A model generated the notes under the pieces. That model made no database searches and had not been told where the DNA came from. It worked only from the letters and a program-made list of their open reading frames with translations. A program made the translations under genes and the position numbers. Positions 16,070 to 24,394 of a DNA stretch of 40,538 bases are shown here, piece after piece (the first letter of the stretch is position 1; every line of letters begins with the position of its first letter). The stretch spans positions 1-40,538 of the forward strand of contig CAZMLC010000015.1 in assembly GCA_964567125.1 (NCBI GenBank), in the 5' to 3' direction. This DNA is from CAZMLC01 sp964567125. GTDB lineage: Bacteria > Verrucomicrobiota > Kiritimatiellia > RFP12 > UBA1067.

Positions 16070-16942
16070 ATGGTGACGGCTGAACAGAAACAGAGTTTGC
16101 TCGCGCAGCTGCGCAATGAACTGACCGAAGCGCAGGTCTATACGAACCTTGCGGCGTGCGCCCCGCTCGCGCAGAACGCCGCGGTCTTGCGTCAGATCGC
16201 GGCCGAAGAGCGCGCCCATGCAGCGCTTTTGCAGAATATCCTGCAAAAGCCGGTTACGCCCAATCGCGGTGCCGTGCTCTATCACGTCATGCTGGCGCGC
16301 ATCTTCGGGCTGACCTTTGCGTTAAAGTTGATGGAACGCGGCGAAGGTATGGCGGAACAGACGTACCGCCAGCTGGCAACGGCGATTCCCGAACTGCAGC
16401 GCATTGCCGAGGATGAGGAGCGCCACGAAGCCGAGATTCTGGCCCTGCTCGACGATGAACGCCTCAACTATATGGGCGCGATTGTCCTCGGACTCAACGA
16501 TGCGCTGGTCGAATTGACCGGAGCCTTGGCCGGCTTCACCTTCGCGCTCAGCTCGTCGCGCCAGATCGCCATGACCGGCCTGATCACCGGTCTCGCGGCG
16601 GCCATGTCCATGGCGGCCTCGGCGTTTCTCTCGGCCAAGGCTGACAGCGGAAAAGAAGATCAACATGCCGGCAAGACAGCCTGCTACACGGGCATTGCCT
16701 ACGTCATCACGGTCATCATCCTTGTTTCGCCCTACTTTATCTTTTCCTCCGTGACGTGGGCACTCCCGATCATGCTGGCCAGCGCACTCGGCATCATCGC
16801 CTTTTTCAACTTCTATCTCAGCGTCGCGAAAGAGGTCTCTTTCCGCCGTTCGTTTCTGCAGATGGCCGGTATCTCCACAACGGTTGCACTCATCTCGTTC
16901 GGGATCGGCTATCTTTTGCAGCACACCATGGGTGCCGCTTAA
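16070..16942 (+). CDS. Ferritin-like/VIT1 (CCC1) membrane protein, probable Fe/Mn transporter
   Basis: A 290-residue protein of two parts. Residues 1-135 form a rubrerythrin/ferritin-like four-helix domain with metal-ligand patterns ELTEAQVY, AAEERAHAALL and EDEERHEAEIL. Residues from about 136 on form a VIT1/CCC1-type membrane domain with about five segments, starting NYMGAIVLGLNDALVELTGA, the hallmark first helix, and containing LITGLAAAMSMAASAFLSAK. The architecture matches MbfA-like proteins, which export iron or manganese after binding by the ferritin-like part. ATG 16070 follows TGGAG. It is 34 nt after era and probably the last gene of that transcript. Metal and direction of transport are inferred from the family. 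Confidence 0.88.
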   Translation: MVTAEQKQSLLAQLRNELTEAQVYTNLAACAPLAQNAAVLRQIAAEERAHAALLQNILQKPVTPNRGAVLYHVMLARIFGLTFALKLMERGEGMAEQTYRQLATAIPELQRIAEDEERHEAEILALLDDERLNYMGAIVLGLNDALVELTGALAGFTFALSSSRQIAMTGLITGLAAAMSMAASAFLSAKADSGKEDQHAGKTACYTGIAYVITVIILVSPYFIFSSVTWALPIMLASALGIIAFFNFYLSVAKEVSFRRSFLQMAGISTTVALISFGIGYLLQHTMGAA

Positions 16943-17076
16943 CGCCGCGCCACACGACGCGCCGACACGGCCAACGCACGATGCTTTTCATCTCCGGTTA
17001 TTGTAAAATGAAGCGATCATTGAAGGAACACTTCAAAAATTGCCGCAAATTGCCACGCGTTTTTCCGCAAATAATC

Positions 17077-17105
17077 TTGCCTGTTATTTTCTAATTTCTT
17101 ACACT
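17077..17105 (+). promoter_or_regulatory. Candidate promoter of the beta-helix gene
   Basis: TTGCCT, 17-bp spacer, TACACT: each hexamer matches at 4 of 6. The predicted start is near 17112, about 37 nt before the ATG at 17149. The region 16943-17076 shows no gene. Confidence 0.33.
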
Positions 17106-17148
17106 TCGATTTTAAGTGGATAGGTATTGTCAGTGTGATGGAGGGGTT

Positions 17149-20100
17149 ATGTTTCGAAATGGTCTTGTATCTCTTTTTGTTTTCGCCGCATCATCGCTAT
17201 GCGCGGCCACATGGTATGTCGACAAGCAGCGTCCGGATGACGCGGGCGATGGATTATCCGAGGCTACCGCGAAACGAACGATCCAGGCAGCGGTCAATGC
17301 CTCCAGCGCGAGCGATACGATCATCGTTTTGCCCGGCATCTACGATGAAGGCCAAATCTTCTATGGCAGTGCCTCCAACCGCATCGCTGTAACTAAGGCT
17401 ATCACCCTCAAATCGCGCGACGGGGCCGCAACAACCCACATTGTCGGACGGTTTGACCCGACTGAGCCTGACGGCATGGGCACCAACGCGATGCGTTGCG
17501 TTTACTGCGAAAGTGGCAGTCGCATTGAAGGCTTCACCCTCCGCAACGGTGCTTCCCGCAAAGATAACAACAAGCAGGATATCCAATCCAATCAGGGCGG
17601 CGCGATTTACGGTAACGGGCCAGCAGGGGTTACGGTTACTGACTGTATCCTCTCCAACAATGTCGCGACGCGTGGCGGTGCGGTCTACAAGGGCTTCGTT
17701 TATCGGTGTATCTTGACGGATAACCGCGCCTCGAACAATGGTTCCGCGACGCGCGATGCGCGCATTTACGACTCGTTGGTCTATCGCAACAAACGCTCGC
17801 TCGACGCCGGCAGCAGTGTCATCGCCTATGCACCGGATGTGATCAACTGTACGATCACGGAAAATGAAGTCCTGTTCGATGCCTGCGGTGCCACGCTCAA
17901 CTGCTTGATAATCAATAATAAGGCAAATGGTCAAGGCCTCGCGGGATTCACCAACTGCGTGACCGATTTCAGCGCGATAACGGGGACCAACAATATCAAA
18001 ACCAGCGCGTACCAGTTTGTGAACCCGGCTCTCGATGATTTCCGCCTGATCGCTGCGGCCGAGGCGGTCGATGCCGCGAATATAGCCTTGCGTTCGCGTA
18101 TCCCGCAAGCATCCACCAACGATGTCTACGGCAATCCGCGCACGAATAGCCGCGGCCTGATGAGCATCGGCGCAGTCGAAGCCACGCAGAGCATCCTCGG
18201 CGCGGTCACCGTGATAAAACCTTCTGAAGGGCAGCTCTTTCTGGGCACCCAGCCCATCACCAATACGACCTATTTCACCTACTCAACGTGGCCGACGCAG
18301 TTTGTCTTCACCGCATCCGCCACGCAGGCGGGCCGCGCCTTGCGCTCCTTTGTCATCAACAACGCCTGGATGCCGCCGCGCCTTGGCGATAACCATTTTT
18401 ACCTGACCCCGCCCAATGGTGCCACCACAACGGTCGACACTGCGTTCGGAACACTGAAGTACGTCGATGCTGTCAACGGCAATGACGACACGGGTGATGG
18501 CACGCAGACCAAGCCTTACCAGACGCTGCAAAAAGCCCACGATGCTGTCTCCTACACCGACATCATCGTCGCGCTCCCCGGCCGTTACGATCGCGGCACC
18601 TCGTGGAATGCCAGCCACAGCAACCGCCTCTCCTTTACGCGCGGCATCTCGATGATCGCGGCCGAAGGTCCTGAAAAGACCTTCATTGTCGGTGCCGATG
18701 CGCCGTTCAGTCCCTCCGGCGACGGCCGCGGCACCAATGCTGTGCGCTGCCTCTACATCACCTCGGGCTTCCTGCAAGGCTTCACCCTGACAGGCGGCCG
18801 CAGCAGCTATACCGTCAGCGACAGTGACGGCGACCCCCTCCGCGGCGGCGCGACCTACGGCGGCGGCGCCCTGTGGGACTGCGTGATCTCGAACAACGTG
18901 GCCAGCCGCGGCGGTGCCTCTTGGAACACGTCACTCTACCGCTGCCATATCCTGAAAAATACCGCGGCCAACAACGGCGTCACGCGCGCCTGCTCAATAA
19001 CCGACTGCATCGTCGAACAGAACTACAGCCCGAACACGGTCGTGGGCACAGGCACACTGGCCTACAATTCCACCATTGTCAGCAACACGAGNNNNNNNNN
19101 NNNNNNNNNNNNNNNNNNNNNNNNNNNNNNNNNNNNNNNNNNNNNNNNNNNNNNNNNNNNNNNNNNNNNNNNNNNNNNNNNNNNNNNNNNNCGCTTCCTT
19201 CACTTTGAGGTCAATGGCACTGTCCAATCGACAGCCAGCAATACGCTGGAACTGGCTGTCTCAACCAACGCGCCGTATGCGCAGCAAACCGTGAAAGCGG
19301 TCTTTATTGACGGCTACTATGTGGATGGCGTCAATGGCGATGATGCCAACTCCGGTGAAACTGAAGATCAGCCGTTGAAGACGATCCAGAAGGCCATCAG
19401 CCTTGCGATGGATGGTGACATCATCCGCGTCAAACCCGGCGTCTATGCGGAACCACCTCAAGTCATCCCCAACCCAGGCCAAAGCAGCCTCGCGCGCCTC
19501 GTTGTGACGAATGACATCACGATTCAGGCCACGGGCAGCGCAGAAAACACCGTGATCCTCGGTGCACGCGACCCCGAGACGTCGCACGGTTGCGGTTCGA
19601 ATGCGGTCCGCTGCGTCTGGATGAGTAAGGGCAAGATTGTCGGCTTCACCCTGACGGGCGGCGCCACCGCGATGCAGGGCAACGCGGATGGCTGCGGCGG
19701 CGGTTTTGCCGCGCTCAGTACGTCCTTTATTCCGCAGGCGATTGGCTGCATTATCTCCAACAACATCGCCTGGACCACGGGCGGCGCTTCGCACTGGGGG
19801 ACGATCCACCGCACGTTGATTACAGACAACGCCGTGATTTTACGCAACGCCATTTACGCAGCAGCAGGGCCGCACTCCGCACGCATCTATGATTCACTCA
19901 TCATCAATCACACGAACGGCCTCTATGCCGCCAGCTATCTGGATGCATACAACGTCACGGTCGTCAACCCCTTGCCGGTTTTCTCTGGCTCGTATGTCAA
20001 TTCTATTGTACTGAATACCGATCCCACAAAGGTTCTCTATCGTACGGATGGCGCGACTTCACAGATCAGTTACTGCTGCCTCAGCGGAGCAATCCCGCAG

Positions 20101-21918
20101 GAAAAAAACAAAGGCAACAACCTCTATGTTGATCCCCTGCTGCTCGCGCCCGAAAGCGGCGATTTCCGTCTGCACAGTCTCTCGCCCTGCGTCGACAGCG
20201 GCAATACGGCAGCAGGCCAGACCGCACGCACTGGACTGGATTTCTACGGCAATCCGCGCGTGGCGAACGCCGCAATCGATCGCGGCGCTGTGGAAGGCGG
20301 CGTGACGATCACGTTGCTGCGGACTGGCGTGACCGGCGTCGGGGCCATCACCCCCGCTTCGTATACGTCAGACCAGGCGATCAGCACGAACGTGACCGCC
20401 ATTGAGCGTCCCGGTTATCGCCTGATCCAGTTTGTCGTCAACAACACGGTTACCCAAATCCTGTCACAGACCTATCCGGTTCAGATCCCAGCAGGTTCAG
20501 CATGTTCCGTGGTCGCGCAATTCGTGACCAATGGCACCTATTACGTAGATGCGGTCAATGGCAGCGACCTCAACGATGGCGGCAGCTGGGCGCAAGCCAA
20601 ACAGACGCTCCAGCCCCTGATCGCGCAGTGCAGCGACAACGACACCGTGATCGCAGCTCCCGGCATCTACGACCAAGGAAGCGCCCTCCAGGCAGCAGGG
20701 ACAGGCATGGAGGCCAACCCCTATATCCGCGCCCGCGTGGTCATCACGAACAACATCACCCTGCGTTCGCGCGACGGTGCGGCAGTCACCTTCATCAAGG
20801 GCGAGAGCGATACGTCCGAGGGCAATGTGCAAGGCTGTGGATCCAACGCCATGCGCTGCGTCTACATGCGCAATACTGGTACGTTACAGGGATTCACCCT
20901 CTTCAACGGCCGTACCGGCAGCGACAACGTGGAAGATTGCAATAACCGCGGCGGCGGCCTCTACAGCATCGCCGATGTCTACGCGGCACGCGTCACGGAC
21001 TGCGTCCTCTCCAACAATATCTCCGTCCGTGGCGGCGGCGCACACTCCGGCACCTTCGAGAACTGCCTCTTTACAGACAACCTTGCATTCAACAACTCCT
21101 CGGCACTGCGCAACGGCATCGCCAGGCAGTGTTACTTCACGCGCAACCTCGGCAACCAGGTGATCGGGTTCCCGAATCTCATCGTCAACTGCACAGTGGC
21201 TTACAACACTGCGCAAGTCGCATTCTGGGGCGGCAGCGTTCCCACGCCTTACCGCGTCCACAACACGCTCTTCGACAGCCCTAAGGTGGACGGTGTCATC
21301 CTCTATTCCTGCGCCTATCTACCCTCCTGTCAACTCAACAACAGCCCCAGCACCAACGCCTACATCGGGAATCTTCTGCTCGATGCGAACGGCGTCCCGA
21401 CGTATGGTTCTGTCGCGGTTGACAACGCCAACACCAATTTGTATGTGGACTACAAGACCACGGATCTCGCTGGAAACCAGCGTATCTACAATGCCAAACT
21501 CGACATCGGCTGCTATGAATGCGACTGGCGGCCGCGCTACGCCGCCGCACTGGATAGTCAGAGCATCCGCGTTACAGCCGCCGACCCGCTGACCGTCGAG
21601 ACCAACGACGCTGCCTTCGTCCGTGGCAGCGCAGTCTCGCTGCCGCACGGCGCACTGGAGCTCGCCTGGCCCAAGACCTATTCGCAGAGTTATATCGCAC
21701 GTTACGCCGTCATCGGCACAGGGACGCTCTCCGTGTATCGCGATAATGTCCTGATCGATACGGCAACCTACGCCTCCGGCTGGATTAAAAATAAATTCCA
21801 GTACAGCGGCAGCCAGATGACGATGCGCTTCGTCTATACGCCGGGCGCCAACGACACCGGCAGCGCCCTGCTCGACGCCTTTGCGCTCGGCAGCAGTACG
21901 CTGATGCTGTTAAAATAG
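17149..21918 (+). CDS. Giant secreted right-handed beta-helix protein, four modules (contains assembly gap)
   Basis: About 1,589 nominal residues. A Sec signal (MFRNGLVSLFVFAASSLCAA) precedes four modules, each opening with YVDxxxGxD (residues about 23, 438, 724, 1132). These continue through TIQxA, a PGxYD-type turn, a TLRSRDG-type strand, GFTLxxG and TDCxxSNN repeats, as in DUF1565/choice-of-anchor-Q beta-helices. Modules 1 and 2 and modules 3 and 4 are joined by short beta-rich linkers (for example RPGYRLIQFVVNN). Module 2 is about 125 residues shorter because of the gap. The last 130 residues are a separate beta-rich domain ending SSTLMLLK. Four adjacent Cys-containing TDC/NCT positions recur. 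Function unknown: such helices commonly bind or cleave polysaccharides, but no catalytic residues are evident. Start set by GGAGG-type sequence at 17140-17146. Confidence 0.85.
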   Translation: MFRNGLVSLFVFAASSLCAATWYVDKQRPDDAGDGLSEATAKRTIQAAVNASSASDTIIVLPGIYDEGQIFYGSASNRIAVTKAITLKSRDGAATTHIVGRFDPTEPDGMGTNAMRCVYCESGSRIEGFTLRNGASRKDNNKQDIQSNQGGAIYGNGPAGVTVTDCILSNNVATRGGAVYKGFVYRCILTDNRASNNGSATRDARIYDSLVYRNKRSLDAGSSVIAYAPDVINCTITENEVLFDACGATLNCLIINNKANGQGLAGFTNCVTDFSAITGTNNIKTSAYQFVNPALDDFRLIAAAEAVDAANIALRSRIPQASTNDVYGNPRTNSRGLMSIGAVEATQSILGAVTVIKPSEGQLFLGTQPITNTTYFTYSTWPTQFVFTASATQAGRALRSFVINNAWMPPRLGDNHFYLTPPNGATTTVDTAFGTLKYVDAVNGNDDTGDGTQTKPYQTLQKAHDAVSYTDIIVALPGRYDRGTSWNASHSNRLSFTRGISMIAAEGPEKTFIVGADAPFSPSGDGRGTNAVRCLYITSGFLQGFTLTGGRSSYTVSDSDGDPLRGGATYGGGALWDCVISNNVASRGGASWNTSLYRCHILKNTAANNGVTRACSITDCIVEQNYSPNTVVGTGTLAYNSTIVSNTXXXXXXXXXXXXXXXXXXXXXXXXXXXXXXXXXXRFLHFEVNGTVQSTASNTLELAVSTNAPYAQQTVKAVFIDGYYVDGVNGDDANSGETEDQPLKTIQKAISLAMDGDIIRVKPGVYAEPPQVIPNPGQSSLARLVVTNDITIQATGSAENTVILGARDPETSHGCGSNAVRCVWMSKGKIVGFTLTGGATAMQGNADGCGGGFAALSTSFIPQAIGCIISNNIAWTTGGASHWGTIHRTLITDNAVILRNAIYAAAGPHSARIYDSLIINHTNGLYAASYLDAYNVTVVNPLPVFSGSYVNSIVLNTDPTKVLYRTDGATSQISYCCLSGAIPQEKNKGNNLYVDPLLLAPESGDFRLHSLSPCVDSGNTAAGQTARTGLDFYGNPRVANAAIDRGAVEGGVTITLLRTGVTGVGAITPASYTSDQAISTNVTAIERPGYRLIQFVVNNTVTQILSQTYPVQIPAGSACSVVAQFVTNGTYYVDAVNGSDLNDGGSWAQAKQTLQPLIAQCSDNDTVIAAPGIYDQGSALQAAGTGMEANPYIRARVVITNNITLRSRDGAAVTFIKGESDTSEGNVQGCGSNAMRCVYMRNTGTLQGFTLFNGRTGSDNVEDCNNRGGGLYSIADVYAARVTDCVLSNNISVRGGGAHSGTFENCLFTDNLAFNNSSALRNGIARQCYFTRNLGNQVIGFPNLIVNCTVAYNTAQVAFWGGSVPTPYRVHNTLFDSPKVDGVILYSCAYLPSCQLNNSPSTNAYIGNLLLDANGVPTYGSVAVDNANTNLYVDYKTTDLAGNQRIYNAKLDIGCYECDWRPRYAAALDSQSIRVTAADPLTVETNDAAFVRGSAVSLPHGALELAWPKTYSQSYIARYAVIGTGTLSVYRDNVLIDTATYASGWIKNKFQYSGSQMTMRFVYTPGANDTGSALLDAFALGSSTLMLLK
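19092..19191. other. Assembly gap (100 N) inside the beta-helix gene
   Basis: Exactly 100 N within module 2. The spacing of the other modules (408-415 residues against 286) suggests about 475 nt are missing. Sequence repetition between modules is a likely cause of the assembly break. Confidence 0.97.
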
Positions 21919-21938
21919 TCTTCGAAGCAAATCGACTG

Positions 21939-21972
21939 GAAGGGCAGCGCGTCGCGCTGTCCTTCTGTTTTT
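21939..21972 (+). terminator. Intrinsic terminator of the beta-helix gene
   Basis: An 11-bp stem with one G-T pair (GAAGGGCAGCG with CGCTGTCCTTC, loop CGTCG) is followed by TGTTTTT, 20 nt after the stop codon. Confidence 0.85.
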
Positions 21973-22012
21973 GAAGAATCATGCGCCGAAGACGAAGCGT
22001 TGCTTTTCACAT

Positions 22013-22041
22013 TTGAATTGCGCGGCTAAAAACGGTATGCT
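22013..22041 (+). promoter_or_regulatory. Candidate promoter of the thyX operon
   Basis: TTGAAT, 17-bp spacer, TATGCT, ending 34 bp before the thyX ATG and just after the preceding terminator. Hexamers match at 4 of 6 each. Confidence 0.4.
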
Positions 22042-22075
22042 TTTCACGTTATCAACCTTTTCTTTTAGGACGCCT

Positions 22076-22663
22076 ATGAGTGATACACCTGTTTTGACAA
22101 TCAAATACATGAAAGCGCGTTCAGCCTGGCGCGACGTGGCTGATGCCGCACGCACCACGATCCGCATGGAAGAGGGCGAAAAAGATCCCTCCTCCTCCTG
22201 GAAACGCCGGATTCTACTCTCAGAACACTCGCCGATCCGCCAGCTGATCTTCAAGTGGAAATGGATCAACCTGAAATACTGGGTGAGCGTACACTTCGTC
22301 CGCCATAAAATCGGCATTGAACACTTTGTCAGCACACAGCGCACAGATCGCACCGGCGTGAACCGCGACGATGAACCGCAGTCCGCCTTAGTCAACCACG
22401 AGTGTTTTGCCAATGCCCAGGCGCTGATCACCATTTCGCGCAAGCGCCTCTGCAAACAGGCCTCCGCGGAGACGACCGCCGCGTGGAAGATGGTGCTCGA
22501 AGAGATCCGCTCTACAGAACCGGAGCTTTACAGCGTCTGCGTGCCCGAATGCGTCTACCGCGGGTTCTGTCCCGAATTCAAACCGTGCGGCTATGCCCGG
22601 ACGCAAGCCTTCCAGGATGCCGTGGCCGCCTATCGGAACGGCCCCTCCCAACCCAACGCGTAA
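22076..22663 (+). CDS. thyX: Divergent flavin-dependent thymidylate synthase (ThyX family)
   Basis: A 195-residue protein of the ThyX fold, expected to methylate dUMP using FAD and methylenetetrahydrofolate. Family marks are LLSEHSPIRQLIFKW and YWVSVHFVRHKIGIEHFVS. The canonical RHRxxSxNExSxR signature is altered: R76-H77-K78 are kept (R to K), S86 aligns with the active-site Ser, but the Asn-Glu pair is His-Phe and the final Arg is shifted by one (R89). The C-terminus has four Cys in VCVPECVYRGFCPEFKPCG, possibly a metal site. This form resembles a phage/Clostridia/Bacteroidetes-like subfamily. ATG 22076 follows TTTAGGA; the frame is open upstream to 21971 but that part lies in the terminator. 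Confidence 0.8.
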   Translation: MSDTPVLTIKYMKARSAWRDVADAARTTIRMEEGEKDPSSSWKRRILLSEHSPIRQLIFKWKWINLKYWVSVHFVRHKIGIEHFVSTQRTDRTGVNRDDEPQSALVNHECFANAQALITISRKRLCKQASAETTAAWKMVLEEIRSTEPELYSVCVPECVYRGFCPEFKPCGYARTQAFQDAVAAYRNGPSQPNA

Positions 22664-22680
22664 CGCAGATAAGGATCGTC

Positions 22681-23466
22681 ATGCGCAACCGTGCTTTATC
22701 ACTGTGCACCGTCGGCCTTCTCGCGCTGTTCCTGAGCAGCGCAGCTATTGTCTGCGCGCAAACCCCTGCGGCGACCAACGCGTTTCCCGTGCGGACCTGG
22801 ACCTCGATCAACGGCAATACCGCGGACGGTGCCTTCCAGCGCGAAGCCAACGGGCGCATCTACTTCAAGCATGTCAATGGCATGAACATCGCGATCAACC
22901 GCGACCGTCTTGCCCCGGATGACCTCACCTGGGTCGATGCGCAGCTCCAGCGCGCTGCTGCGCAGGCTAATCCGGGCTCCGCGCCGGAAATCGCCGCGTT
23001 CCCGGCATTGACCGCCAATGAGATACAACGCCTGCCCGGTTACCGAAAAATCCGCAAACTCTCGATCAAGACCTACGCGAAGTTGACGGATAACCACCGC
23101 GAAGACAAGACGCTCGCCTTTCTCATCCGCGATGCGGAAAAGATCTTCGGCTGGTCGTCTGTGGTCGACAACTGCTATCCCAATGCCGATGGTACCAAGG
23201 GCATGCTGAAGGATATTTGCTTCTATGCCAGCGAGCCCTACGGCCTTGGCGAAGCGGCCCACATTTTGCGCGACAAGTTCTCCATGGATCTTCCCTATCC
23301 GATCCGGCTTAAGAAAGTCGTCGAGGGGAGCAGCGTCGCATGGGAACTGCTGGATCTGCCCGACTACGTCTCCAAAGTCGAGCTGCGCACCGCGTTCGAT
23401 GGACAGAAAATCAACAGCTTTTTCTTCCACTTCCCTAAACCCGAAAAAATGATCAAGACCCAATGA
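22681..23466 (+). CDS. Secreted protein with SHD1-like domain, function unknown
   Basis: A 261-residue exported protein. The signal peptide is MRNRALSLCTVGLLALFLSS with likely cleavage after AIVCA. Residues about 38-83 (RTWTSINGNTADGAFQREAN, then GRIYFKHVNG and LAPDDLTWVDAQ) match the SHD1 (SLA1 homology 1) pattern frequent in secreted Planctomycetes and Verrucomicrobia proteins. The remaining 170 residues are not recognised. ATG 22681 follows AAGGA and starts 17 nt after thyX; the stop overlaps the ubiA-like start (ATGA), so the three genes form one transcript. No function is evident. Confidence 0.75.
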   Translation: MRNRALSLCTVGLLALFLSSAAIVCAQTPAATNAFPVRTWTSINGNTADGAFQREANGRIYFKHVNGMNIAINRDRLAPDDLTWVDAQLQRAAAQANPGSAPEIAAFPALTANEIQRLPGYRKIRKLSIKTYAKLTDNHREDKTLAFLIRDAEKIFGWSSVVDNCYPNADGTKGMLKDICFYASEPYGLGEAAHILRDKFSMDLPYPIRLKKVVEGSSVAWELLDLPDYVSKVELRTAFDGQKINSFFFHFPKPEKMIKTQ

Positions 23467-24386
23467 CCACACTGCGCCCATGGCTCCGTCTCTTCCGTCT
23501 GCCTAACCTGCTCACGGTCCCCGGCGATCCGCTTGCCGGATTCCTCCTGGCCTCAGGCCTGACAGCGCCCACCTCCTTCATGCCGCTGCTCTACGCTACG
23601 GGCAGTGCGCTGGGGTTTTATCTGTTCGGACTGGCCGTGAACGACATTGTCGATTGCGAAGTGGATCGGATCGAACGGCCGGATCGTCCGCTGCCCGCCG
23701 GTCAAATCACGGTGCCGCAGGCGCGCATGGCCGCGATTGCCGCCGCGCTCACGGGCTTGAATCTGGCGCTCTCGGCCGGTCGTCCCGCGCTCTGCGTGGC
23801 AGCCCTCCTGGCTGCCACCATCCTCGCCTACAACGTCACCCTGAAAGCGCATGCCGTGCTGGGACCGCTCAGCATGGGCCTCTGCCGCGGGCTGAGCCTG
23901 CTGCTGGGCGTTGCTGCTGCGCGTCCTGAATGGTTTTACCCGCAAAGCTTCAGCATCGGCGTACTGCCCGCGCTGATCGCCTGCGCAGGCCTCACGTTCT
24001 ACGTGGCAGGCCTCTCGGCTGTCGCGCAGCAGGAGATGAACGATCAACCTCAGGGTAAAAAACCGTGGATTCCCTTTGCAGCGCTGCTGTTGACGCTGCC
24101 CGCGACGTTGATCGCCGGTTCTGCGCTCAAGCAGACAACAGGATTCCTGCCCATGCTCTTTGTCTTTATGATGATCATGGTGCTGATGCGCGCCTGGCTC
24201 CTCGGCGGTGCACTCTATCGGGCTTTACCGCGCACGGAGATCGTCGCGGCGCACATCCGCAACCTCCTGCTGCTGCAAGCCGCGCTCTGCGTGGCCGTGG
24301 GTCAACTGGGGATCTTGCCCGCAGTGACCCTGCTGCTGCTTTCGGTGCTCTTTCCGCGGCTGACCACGCTCGCAGCGAGCAGCTGA
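23463..24386 (+). CDS. UbiA-family prenyltransferase
   Basis: A 307-residue inner-membrane protein with about eight hydrophobic segments that transfers a polyprenyl chain onto an aromatic or other acceptor. The first aspartate-rich motif is NDIVDCEVDRIERPDRPLP, a textbook UbiA Mg2+/diphosphate site. The second is less conserved (YNVTLKAHAVLGPLSMGLCR, with no clear DxxxD), close to the form seen in small UbiA-like proteins of uncertain acceptor. It is coupled to the gene upstream by ATGA overlap and converges with the ATBS gene ending 9 nt later. The acceptor (quinone, heme or another lipid) cannot be named. Confidence 0.85.
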   Translation: MTTLRPWLRLFRLPNLLTVPGDPLAGFLLASGLTAPTSFMPLLYATGSALGFYLFGLAVNDIVDCEVDRIERPDRPLPAGQITVPQARMAAIAAALTGLNLALSAGRPALCVAALLAATILAYNVTLKAHAVLGPLSMGLCRGLSLLLGVAAARPEWFYPQSFSIGVLPALIACAGLTFYVAGLSAVAQQEMNDQPQGKKPWIPFAALLLTLPATLIAGSALKQTTGFLPMLFVFMMIMVLMRAWLLGGALYRALPRTEIVAAHIRNLLLLQAALCVAVGQLGILPAVTLLLLSVLFPRLTTLAASS

Positions 24387-24394
24387 GTTTTGCG

